Shown piece after piece: positions 9,173 to 16,410 of a stretch of 64,000 nucleotides of DNA. The stretch is taken from assembly GCA_014695295.1 (NCBI GenBank), contig JACJNY010000068.1, positions 81,737 through 145,736 on the forward strand, in the 5' to 3' direction. Positions within the stretch are counted from its first letter, which is position 1, and the number at the start of each line of letters is the position of its first letter. A program made the translations under genes and the position numbers. Under the pieces are notes generated by a model. The model was not told the origin of the DNA and searched no databases. It worked only from the letters and a program-made list of their open reading frames with translations. Origin of the DNA: Microcoleus sp. FACHB-61. GTDB lineage: Bacteria; Cyanobacteriota; Cyanobacteriia; Cyanobacteriales; Microcoleaceae.

Positions 9173-10855
9173 ATGCAACAACCCGAAATTTATCAAAACC
9201 TGACCAACAATCTCAAGTCAGCACTCGGCATTCTCGAACGGGAGAAAAACTCCCAACTTTATCGAGATACAACCTCAATCTGCGACTATCTCGCCAAACC
9301 AACTTTTCAAATTGCTGTCTTTGGCCCGTTTAATTACGGCAAGTCAACTTTGCTCAATGCTTTGCTGGGAAATCGTGCTTTGCCGATCGACCTAGTGCCC
9401 ACTACAGGTGCTGCCATTTATGTCAACTACGGCGAGGAACTGCACGCAAAAATTACCCTGAAAGACGGCACGGAAATTAGCGAACCGGGGACTGATGTGT
9501 TGAAACGCTACGCCATCCTTGACGACGCGAGACAAATGCGGGATGATGTGGCCGCTGTTAATGTTTACTGTCCCCATCCATTCTTGAAAACAGGTGTGGA
9601 ATTGCTGGATTTGCCGGGAACCAACGATCGGGAAGAACAGGATAATTTGGTTCGGGATAAATTGCTAACGGCTGATTTGGTTGTGCAGGTTTTAGATGCT
9701 CGCAAATTGATGACTTTAGGGGAACGGGAGAACTTGAGAGATTGGTTGAGCGATCGCCAAATCAACACAGTCGTCTTTGTCGCCAATTTTCTCAATCTAC
9801 TCGAACCAGACGACCAAAAACAAGTTTACAATCGGTTGTTGTTTGTTGCCGAAAGTTTTCGCTCGAACTTGCCGAACAATATCAGCAATATCTACCGCGT
9901 CGATGCTTTGCCGGCTTTGAGGGCTAGGCTGAAAGGAGATGTGGCGGCCGCTCAAACTGCGGGAATTGCCAGCTTTGAATCAGCTTTGCAAAGTATTGTG
10001 GCAGCTCAACAGGAACAACTAGCAGTTAAGTTGCCCAGAATTGAAGCTATAGCTACTAAAATTTGCCAATCTCTCCGAGCCAAATCTGAAACTGTCGCTG
10101 CAGAAATAGCCACAGCTCAACAAAAGCATAAAGACAAAATTGAAATTAAACAAAAAGCGGAAAAGCTGATATCAAAAGGCTTTTTAGCCAGCGTTTCTGA
10201 CTTCGAGATTTGGCTTTACCAGCCCACGCTTTTGCAGCGGTATCAATCGGAAATGGCGCTGTCGCTCCAGGAAGGCACTTTTGATGCGTGGAAGCTAAAA
10301 TTTCAGCGAGATGTGTTGAAGCAGCAGCAAACGCTCGCAGAATGGGTAAATAAAGCTTGCGAATTCTTTGACAAAGAGCAGCCGATCGCACTTTTGATTT
10401 CGTTTCCTCCATCCCCACAAGTCAGTTTACCCGAGCCGCCACCACCTCCAGCTCAAAAGTCGAGCGACAGCGAAGTGGCTCCAGTGGCGATCGCCACCGG
10501 CTTAGGTTGGCTGTTGGGCGGGCCTGTGGGAGCTGCAGTTGTCGGCGGTGCTAGCTATATTTTGAATAAAAGAACTGGCTATGAAAAGCCGCCTGAATCG
10601 TCAGAAGCATATCTAAATCAAGTAACGGAAATTTGCAGCGAGGCTGCTAAAAACTATCTCGCTCGCTTCAGCACCGATACTTTTTCCATGCTGCAACACT
10701 ACAAGGAAATCGCCGAAAAAGTTATCTGTTTTCAACACAGCAAAGAGCCGCTACAGACCAATATTCAGCAATACCAGATACAGCTAATCAATAATTTGTT
10801 AGAAAATATCGAATCCTGCCTTCAAATGACCAAATCTGTAATTAACGGCAAATGA
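9173..10855 (+). CDS. Bacterial dynamin-like GTPase, second of a pair
   Basis: 560 residues, shorter than and quite different from its partner. P-loop GPFNYGKS (51-58), conserved threonine in VPTTGA, G3 DLPGTND (146-152). The G4 position reads FVANFLN and lacks a clear N/TKxD, so nucleotide specificity or turnover may differ. A helical stalk follows, then a Pro-rich linker (PEPPPPPAQ) and a glycine/alanine hydrophobic segment (about 445-465, ATGLGWLLGGPVGAAVVGG). The last 70 bases are inside a 177-bp direct repeat, and in the undisrupted copy this 3' end overlaps the convergent gene that ends at 12523. Confidence 0.88.
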   Translation: MQQPEIYQNLTNNLKSALGILEREKNSQLYRDTTSICDYLAKPTFQIAVFGPFNYGKSTLLNALLGNRALPIDLVPTTGAAIYVNYGEELHAKITLKDGTEISEPGTDVLKRYAILDDARQMRDDVAAVNVYCPHPFLKTGVELLDLPGTNDREEQDNLVRDKLLTADLVVQVLDARKLMTLGERENLRDWLSDRQINTVVFVANFLNLLEPDDQKQVYNRLLFVAESFRSNLPNNISNIYRVDALPALRARLKGDVAAAQTAGIASFESALQSIVAAQQEQLAVKLPRIEAIATKICQSLRAKSETVAAEIATAQQKHKDKIEIKQKAEKLISKGFLASVSDFEIWLYQPTLLQRYQSEMALSLQEGTFDAWKLKFQRDVLKQQQTLAEWVNKACEFFDKEQPIALLISFPPSPQVSLPEPPPPPAQKSSDSEVAPVAIATGLGWLLGGPVGAAVVGGASYILNKRTGYEKPPESSEAYLNQVTEICSEAAKNYLARFSTDTFSMLQHYKEIAEKVICFQHSKEPLQTNIQQYQIQLINNLLENIESCLQMTKSVINGK

Positions 10856-10962
10856 TCCGAACCGACATTGCGGCCAGTACGAATCTTCAAAACACCAATT
10901 TCTTTGCTGACTAGAAAGTGATCGATCGGAATATAAGCCAGCGGCATAAACGTCGGCAAAGT
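10786..10962. repeat. 177-bp direct repeat, left copy
   Basis: Matches 12487-12663 with an offset of exactly 1701 bases; I count about three mismatches. It spans the dynamin 3' end and the start of what was originally the convergent gene's 3' end. The two copies bracket the aldo/keto reductase gene. Confidence 0.95.
10822..10962 (-). pseudogene. 3' fragment of the membrane-anchored EEP-family gene
   Basis: In the left repeat copy this strand encodes the last residues of the endonuclease/exonuclease/phosphatase protein, including the GSDHLP motif and its stop, but nothing upstream of it. It is a stranded fragment created by the duplication; the full gene is 12523-13815. Confidence 0.85.
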
Positions 10963-11193
10963 TTGTTTGAAACACTTTGCATTAGGGCTTTTGTATTCAC
11001 GAACACAAGGAGACTTAGCAGTGAGTTATTCCTTTAGACAGTTCCATAACTCAAGCACCTCCGACCAAGGCTAGAGAAAAGATTGCTTCTAGCTCTTTAG
11101 GATTATTTCTGTGACCTACTTGGATAGAGGCTTTTTGCATCTGTTCCTCTAATACTGTGAGTAAGTCCTAGTTATTTCTTAAAGGAGACATTT

Positions 11194-12258
11194 ATGGGTA
11201 TCACCAGACGCGATTTGTTAAAAGTAACTTCTGCTTCGGGTTTGGTTGCAGCAGGGCTGGCTGCTTCCGAAGGGTTTTTCAAACCTTTGTTAGCTCAAGA
11301 TGAACCGACCAAAGTAGACGCTGAAAGTGCAGTTGCCCAAGACCAAACTCAAAGCGGCGAGATGAGTTACAGGACGCTGGGACGCACGGGAGAGCGAGTG
11401 TCGGCGATCGGCTTAGGAGGACACCATATCGGACGCATTCGAGAGGAGCAAGAAAGTATTAAGCTCATCCGCAGTGCGATCGACCGCGGCATCAATTTTA
11501 TGGACAACTCCTGGGATTATCACAACGGGCGCAGCCACCGATGGATGGGACAAGCGCTTAAGGATGGCTATCGGCAAAAGGTCTTCCTGATGACAAAGAT
11601 CGACGGTCGCACCAAGACCGCTGCCATGATGCAGATTGATGAGTCACTGAAGGCGTTGCAGACCGATCGCATCGACCTGATGCAGCATCACGAAATTATT
11701 CGGATGGAAGACCCCGATCGCATCTTTGCCCCCGGTGGGGCAATGGAGGCTGTGGTGGAAGCGCAGAAAGCGGGCAAGATTCGCTACATCGGGTTTACAG
11801 GACACAAAGACCCTTTGGTTCACCTGCGAGTGCTGGAAATTGCCGCTGAAAACAATTTCCGTTTCGACGCGGTACAACTGCCGCTGAACGTGATGGATGC
11901 TCATTTTAGAAGTTTTGAGCAACAAGTTCTCCCCGTGTTGGTAAAGAACCAAATCGGTGTGTTGGGGATGAAATCGATGGGCGACCCCTACGTGCTTAGA
12001 AGTAATACTGTCACCCCGATCGAATGTCTCCACTATGCGATGAATCTGCCTACTTCAGTTGTGATTACTGGCATTGATAGCATGCAACTCCTCGATCAAG
12101 CGTTTGAGGCCGCTCGCACGTTTAAGCCGATGGATCAAGCACAAGTTGCGGCGATGCTGACTCGCACACGCGCAGCGGCCGCAAAAGGGCAATACGAACC
12201 GTATAAAACTACCAACCAATTTGACAGTACCGCAATGAACCCATCGTGGCTAGGATAA
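11194..12258 (+). CDS. Tat-exported aldo/keto reductase
   Basis: 354 residues. The N-terminus (GITRRDLLKVTSASGLVAAG) is a twin-arginine signal, so the folded enzyme probably acts outside the cytoplasmic membrane or in the thylakoid lumen. The aldo/keto reductase barrel starts at about residue 58 (YRTLGRTGERVSAIGLG). The catalytic tetrad is visible: D104 and Y109 in MDNSWDYHNG, K135 in FLMTKIDGR, and a histidine in LMQHH (165/166). A good ribosome site (AAAGGAG) precedes the ATG. It is the only gene in the 1.7-kb segment between the two 177-bp repeats, and so looks inserted. The substrate is unknown. Confidence 0.9.
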   Translation: MGITRRDLLKVTSASGLVAAGLAASEGFFKPLLAQDEPTKVDAESAVAQDQTQSGEMSYRTLGRTGERVSAIGLGGHHIGRIREEQESIKLIRSAIDRGINFMDNSWDYHNGRSHRWMGQALKDGYRQKVFLMTKIDGRTKTAAMMQIDESLKALQTDRIDLMQHHEIIRMEDPDRIFAPGGAMEAVVEAQKAGKIRYIGFTGHKDPLVHLRVLEIAAENNFRFDAVQLPLNVMDAHFRSFEQQVLPVLVKNQIGVLGMKSMGDPYVLRSNTVTPIECLHYAMNLPTSVVITGIDSMQLLDQAFEAARTFKPMDQAQVAAMLTRTRAAAAKGQYEPYKTTNQFDSTAMNPSWLG

Positions 12259-12315
12259 GCGCTTTTGTATTCATCAGCACATCTAGACTTGAGACCGAAC
12301 AAATTGTTACTTTTA

Positions 12316-12463
12316 GGACTAAGAGCAACTGGCACACTCTCATCAACTTGTAGGGTGCGTCGGACTTGGATTATGAACGGATTATCAAGGCTTCCCGATA
12401 GTAGAGCACCTTACTAATTTAGGGCTAAGGTCAACTGGCACACTCTAATCGACTTGTAGGGTG
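12316..12463. repeat. Diverged tandem repeat pair downstream of the reductase
   Basis: Two copies of a roughly 43-bp unit (12316-12357 and 12420-12461) sharing GGCACACTCT-ATC-ACTTGTAGGGTG. The middle part (GTAGGGTGCGTCGGACTTG...GCACCTTAC) also resembles 57345-57415, so it belongs to a dispersed palindromic family. Confidence 0.6.
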
Positions 12464-12486
12464 TTAGTTAGCCTTAGTCCTAAGTA

Positions 12487-12556
12487 AATCAATAATTTGT
12501 TAGAAAATATCGAATCCTGCCTTCAAATGACCAAATCTGTAATTAACGGCAAATGA
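12487..12556 (+). pseudogene. 3' fragment of the second dynamin gene
   Basis: In the right repeat copy this strand repeats the final residues of dynamin 2 (ending KSVINGK and stop) without any upstream coding sequence. It shows that the dynamin gene once ran directly into the convergent gene here. Confidence 0.85.
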
Positions 12557-12663
12557 TCCGAACCGACATTGCGGCCAGTACGGATCTTCAAAACACCAAT
12601 TTCTTTGCTGACTAGAAAGTGATCGATCGGAATATAAGCCAGCGGCATAAAAGTCGGCCAAGT
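12487..12663. repeat. 177-bp direct repeat, right copy
   Basis: Partner of 10786-10962. This copy is contiguous with the complete EEP-family gene, and the left copy with the complete dynamin gene. Confidence 0.95.
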
Positions 12664-13815
12664 CGGTAAAATGCCAAAGCCCGATCGCGCATTTCGCAGG
12701 TTTCCGGTTTTTACCATATTTTTGTAGAATGGCGACCACATTGTGGTATTTAAATCCCCAACCACAATCAGCGGATTTTTGACTTGGGCTGCATACTCGC
12801 CGATGGCTGCTAGCTGTTTATTGCGATTGATAAAACTCTTTTGTTTGATCGGCACAGTCGGATGAGCAAGAAGCAGAGAAATGATTTTACCTTGAAATTT
12901 AACATCCGCCGACAAGCTCTTTCTTTGATTTGAAAAGGCTTTAACCGAAGAATTTTCTAAAGGCAGCTTGCTGTATATTGCACTGCCAAATCTCTCAGAT
13001 TCTTGCTGGGTAGAAGAGTAAGGAAAAATCTCGCTTAAAACCGATAACTGTTTTGCCCAAGATGAGTTGACTTCTACAAAAACCGCGATATCAGGTTGTT
13101 CTGCTTTAACCAGCGATATCACCTCAGAATATCGCCGATTACTCCTTAAAACATTTGAATGCAAAATCCGCAAGTTTTGTCCAGCAGTTGCTCCTGCCAA
13201 GGCGGGCGGTGGAAAATACCAAGGAACAATTTCCGCCAAATTAATGATAATGCAAAATGCGCTCACCAGCAACCATGTTTTTTTTGAGCGCACGAGAGCG
13301 AAGAATATAAAAGTAGAGAAACCAACCAGCAGATATTGTAGTTTAAAATGAGAACTCAATTCAAAAAGAATGTTAAATTCTCCCAAATAACCTGCGATTG
13401 ACAGTAGTGCACCTACAATTGCTGCGAGAATAAACCATTTTGAAATTACGTGCTTCAAGCTAATGATTTTGTAGTTGCTGCTGTGGATCACCGCCCATTT
13501 GAGCTTAATTTTGAGGTCGTTGGTAATCGGCAATTTATCAATTTCTGTTACCAGTTGTTCGGGCGGTTCTAACTCTCGTCGCTTTTGATAAAATCTCACC
13601 AGCAAGCTATCTACCAAAAAATAACTAAAATAATTGGCAACAAATCCTACAAATACCAACACACCTAAACCGATCGGCATACCAAAGGAACCGCCGACTT
13701 TGACCAAACCCGACCAAACGGCTGCGTCACCTGTTTTCCCTGTAGCTACTATGGCTATAAATAGCATTAAAGCAGGCAATCCGACTGTGATTGTGTTTCT
13801 GATGATAGAGTCCAT
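12523..13815 (-). CDS. Membrane-anchored endonuclease/exonuclease/phosphatase family protein
   Basis: 430 residues. The N-terminal 210 residues hold about five hydrophobic segments (for example ITVGLPALMLFIAIVATG, GMPIGLGVLVFVGFVANYF, WFILAAIVGALLSIAGYL). The C-terminal 210 form an EEP domain: LRILHSNVL, PDIAVFVEVNSSW (metal-binding Glu), VVGDLNTT and GSDHLPLITD (catalytic SDH). Members cleave phosphodiesters or phosphomonoesters in nucleic acids, lipids or inositides; the substrate here is unknown. The first two membrane segments plus a charged 50-residue linker look like an extra module ahead of the usual YafD-type layout. Its stop overlaps the dynamin-2 reading frame tail-to-tail by about 30 bases. 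Confidence 0.82.
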   Translation of the reverse strand: MDSIIRNTITVGLPALMLFIAIVATGKTGDAAVWSGLVKVGGSFGMPIGLGVLVFVGFVANYFSYFLVDSLLVRFYQKRRELEPPEQLVTEIDKLPITNDLKIKLKWAVIHSSNYKIISLKHVISKWFILAAIVGALLSIAGYLGEFNILFELSSHFKLQYLLVGFSTFIFFALVRSKKTWLLVSAFCIIINLAEIVPWYFPPPALAGATAGQNLRILHSNVLRSNRRYSEVISLVKAEQPDIAVFVEVNSSWAKQLSVLSEIFPYSSTQQESERFGSAIYSKLPLENSSVKAFSNQRKSLSADVKFQGKIISLLLAHPTVPIKQKSFINRNKQLAAIGEYAAQVKNPLIVVGDLNTTMWSPFYKNMVKTGNLRNARSGFGILPTWPTFMPLAYIPIDHFLVSKEIGVLKIRTGRNVGSDHLPLITDLVI

Positions 13816-13858
13816 TGTTTATCTTCTCTGCTAACCGTTTTCAGATTGGGCGGCTGCT

Positions 13859-14245
13859 CTAAATTTCATAAATTTCTAACGGTAAGTTGTCGGGATCTCG
13901 GAAAAATGTAAACCGTTTTTCTGTAATCTCGTCAAGCCGAATGTTTTCTACTTCTACTTGTTGGGATTTTAAGTAAGCAACGGATGCTTCTATGTCCTCT
14001 ACGGCAAAAGCTAAATGTCTCAAACCGCAAGCTTCAGGATTGTTAACTCTTTCAGGAGGATGGGTAAATGAGAAAAGCTCGATAGTGTCGCCGTTTCCGA
14101 CTCGCAAATCTAGTTTGTAAGAATTCCTCTCGGTTCGGAAAGTTTCTTTGATAATGGAACATCCCAATACTTCTACATAAAATTTCTTCGACGCTGCGTA
14201 ATCCGAGCAAATAATCGCCACATGATGTATTGCTTTTATTTTCAT
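13859..14245 (-). CDS. VOC/glyoxalase-like metalloprotein (YaeR/GloA2 type)
   Basis: 128 residues from the ATG at 14245 (MKIKAIHHVAIICSDY). A longer frame continues to 14368, but that part runs through a MITE-like inverted repeat and is not credible as coding. Metal-ligand positions fit the family: HHVAI (His), IELFSF (Glu), LRHLAFAVED (His) and LPLEIYE (Glu). VOC enzymes of this type act on small oxoaldehyde or thiol-adduct substrates; the exact reaction cannot be told. The gene lies 43 bases beyond the start of the neighbouring EEP gene on the same strand. Confidence 0.85.
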   Translation of the reverse strand: MKIKAIHHVAIICSDYAASKKFYVEVLGCSIIKETFRTERNSYKLDLRVGNGDTIELFSFTHPPERVNNPEACGLRHLAFAVEDIEASVAYLKSQQVEVENIRLDEITEKRFTFFRDPDNLPLEIYEI

Positions 14246-14274
14246 CTTAAAAAAGTTAGTGAGTTGCGTTTTTC

Positions 14275-14353
14275 TGAGATGTTGCACCATTCTCAATAAG
14301 CTTTTTATGAACAGGCATCTTGCCTGTTCTTGAGAATGGTGCAAGATGTGAGG
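14275..14353. mobile_element. MITE-like inverted repeat, family A copy 1
   Basis: Perfect 15-bp arms TTGCACCATTCTCAA (14282-14296) and their complement (14330-14344), flanked by TGAGATG and GATGTGAGG. The centre contains a second palindrome, AACAGGCA-TCT-TGCCTGTT. Related copies are at 18346-18470 and 18875-18992. It lies 30 bases upstream of the glyoxalase-like gene and may affect its expression. Confidence 0.8.
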
Positions 14354-14560
14354 TTTTTCCAAATGCACAGCACGCTATTGACAATTATATTTGACGATCG
14401 CAGACTCCGCGAGAAACCCTGCGAAATTCAGGGCGAGCTCTCTGAATTTTCCCCCGCCCAAATCTTAACCTGAAAATTTCTGCAAAAAAAAGCACCCTAC
14501 TTTGATAAAATGAGAGTTTTGCAGTCAATCACCCAATTTGCATCTCAGGAGACAAGCACT

Positions 14561-15559
14561 ATGGCCCGTATGTATTACGACACCGACGCGAACCTAGACC
14601 TCTTAGCCAACAAAACGATTGCTATCATCGGCTACGGTTCCCAAGGACACGCCCACGCCCTCAACCTCAAAGACAGCGGCATGAATGTCGTTGTCGGTTT
14701 GTATCCCGGTAGCAAATCTGCCGCCAAAGCAACCGACGCGGGTTTAACAGTTCACCCCGTAGACAAAGCAGCCGCCGCCGCTGACTTCATCATGATTTTA
14801 TTGCCCGATGAAGTTCAAAAAACTATTTACACAGAACAAATCGAACCGAACCTTTCAGAAGGAAATGTTTTAGCATTTGCTCACGGTTTTAACATTCACT
14901 TCGGCCAAGTTGTTCCCCCTGCCAATGTAGACGTAGTAATGGTTGCCCCCAAAGGCCCCGGACACTTGGTGCGGCGGACTTACGAACAAGGGGAAGGTGT
15001 TCCGAGTTTGTTTGCAGTATATCAAGATGCTTCCGGTCAAGCGCGCGATCGGGCAATGGCCTATGCTAAAGGTATCGGCGGCACCAGAGCCGGCATCCTG
15101 GAAACCACTTTCCGCGAAGAAACAGAAACGGATCTTTTTGGCGAACAAGTAGTTTTGTGCGGCGGTTTGAGCGCATTAATTAAAGCTGGATTTGAAACTT
15201 TAGTTAACGCCGGATACCAACCGGAATTAGCTTATTTTGAATGTTTGCACGAAGTTAAACTTATCGTTGACTTAGTAGTAGAAGGAGGCCTCGCCAAAAT
15301 GCGCGACAGCATCTCCAATACCGCAGAATACGGCGATTTAACTCGCGGCCCCCGCATCGTCACGGATCAAACCCGCGCCGAAATGCGCAAAATTCTCAGC
15401 GAAATTCAATCCGGTCAATTTGCCCGCGAATTCGTTCTGGAAAACCAAGCCGGCAAACCGGGCTTTACCTCCATGCGCCGTCAGGAAGCAGAACATCCTA
15501 TTGAAGAAGTTGGTAAAGATTTGCGAGCTATGTTTAGCTGGTTGAAAAAGCAGGCTTAA
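14561..15559 (+). CDS. ilvC: Ketol-acid reductoisomerase
   Basis: 332 residues, class I length. It converts acetolactate or acetohydroxybutyrate to the dihydroxy acid in branched-chain amino acid synthesis, using NADPH and Mg2+. The start is the ATG at 14561 (MARMYYD) with AGGAG 9 bases upstream; an in-frame ATG at 14510 lacks a site. Rossmann motif [22 protein letters not shown], metal-site [11 protein letters not shown] and the [12 protein letters not shown] knot helix are intact. Monocistronic, with a repeat-filled spacer after it. Confidence 0.98.
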   Translation: MARMYYDTDANLDLLANKTIAIIGYGSQGHAHALNLKDSGMNVVVGLYPGSKSAAKATDAGLTVHPVDKAAAAADFIMILLPDEVQKTIYTEQIEPNLSEGNVLAFAHGFNIHFGQVVPPANVDVVMVAPKGPGHLVRRTYEQGEGVPSLFAVYQDASGQARDRAMAYAKGIGGTRAGILETTFREETETDLFGEQVVLCGGLSALIKAGFETLVNAGYQPELAYFECLHEVKLIVDLVVEGGLAKMRDSISNTAEYGDLTRGPRIVTDQTRAEMRKILSEIQSGQFAREFVLENQAGKPGFTSMRRQEAEHPIEEVGKDLRAMFSWLKKQA

Positions 15560-15845
15560 TCAATTTTAGATTTTAGATTTTAGATTTTAGATGGGAGTAC
15601 AAATCTAAAACAGTTCTGGACGCAGAACCTAATTATGTAGGGTGCGCACTGCGCACCTTATCGTTTGCAGGAAAATCTCAAATCTCAAGTTTAATCGATT
15701 ACAGATTAGAGATGGGATAAAAAATCTCAAATCTAAAATCCAAAATCTAAAATCGTACTGTTGGGTTTCGCTTCGCTTAACCCAACCTACAAGAAAATGG
15801 CTAGGTATTATTAGAGAAACCGGGTTTCTCGCTGGTAGCTCAAAA
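15560..15845. repeat. Spacer composed of five short repeat families
   Basis: In order: (TTAGATT)n array 15563-15592; GGACGCAGAACC element about 15613-15625, like the arms of the element at 25511; AGGGTGCG-CAC-TGCGCACCT palindrome 15637-15660; mixed AAATCTC/AAATCTA array 15671-15756; TTGGGTT...AACCCAA hairpin 15761-15785; palindrome GAGAAACCGGGTTTCTC 15814-15830. No gene is visible. Confidence 0.8.
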
Positions 15846-16070
15846 CTATCGACTGGGGCTAGGGCTTTTTTGCAATTTCTCAATATCCTGTTGCCTTTTC
15901 TCGTTGAAATCTCTAGGCCTCAGCCAATCCGGCCACAACCCGACGAAGAACTTTCGACTTGCCACGCTAGTATCTCTTACAGGTTTGGGGAGAAAAGTTA
16001 AACTGTCACCGTAAAGGGTAAACAGCACTGCTAACAGAAGCAACAGCGGGATAAGATTTTTTTTAGGCAT
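15846..16070 (-). CDS. Small single-pass membrane protein
   Basis: 74 residues from the ATG at 16070 (MPKKNLIPLLLLLAVLFTLYG). One N-terminal membrane helix, then a basic, aromatic segment (LPKPVRDTSVASRKFFVGLWPDWLRP) and a charged tail. I do not recognise a named family. A longer in-frame start at 16130 would add 20 polar residues before the helix and is less likely. Confidence 0.6.
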   Translation of the reverse strand: MPKKNLIPLLLLLAVLFTLYGDSLTFLPKPVRDTSVASRKFFVGLWPDWLRPRDFNEKRQQDIEKLQKSPSPSR

Positions 16071-16231
16071 CGCAGTTTGGGAGTAGAGTTGGTGAAAGCG
16101 CTTTGTTATATTTTGCCCTTGCACGGACAAAAAATATCAAAAACAGCTTAAGAAGAAAAATACACCCTTGGGGGCTAAGCGGCCGCGCGTACAAAAGGAA
16201 AGGCGGCTAGTGCTAATATCGTTTTCGCTGA

Positions 16232-16330
16232 CATTGGAATCATAATTTTCCGAGTTCAGTGGGAGCGTCCCGCTTGCCTCCGCCCTCTTCGGAGCGAGCG
16301 CGACGCTCCGAATCAAGTATAATTCCGATG
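16232..16330. repeat. Imperfect 99-bp inverted repeat
   Basis: Begins CATTGGAATCATAA and ends TTATAATTCCGATG-like (…AAGTATAATTCCGATG), with an inner GGAGCGTC / GACGCTCC pair. It could be a MITE or a strong RNA hairpin. It lies between two leftward genes, upstream of the small membrane protein. Confidence 0.55.
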
Positions 16331-16410
16331 TTACCTTATTTGATATTACTACAAGTCTTAATCATTAGTTATGATCTCATGACTAATGGCTAATGACTAA
16401 TGACTAATTA

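Noticed and set aside
14246..14368. N-terminal extension of the glyoxalase-like gene
   Set aside because: It runs through a MITE-like inverted repeat; the conserved domain starts at 14245.
15563..15756. CRISPR array
   Set aside because: Only 7-bp units in direct contact; no spacers and no cas genes.
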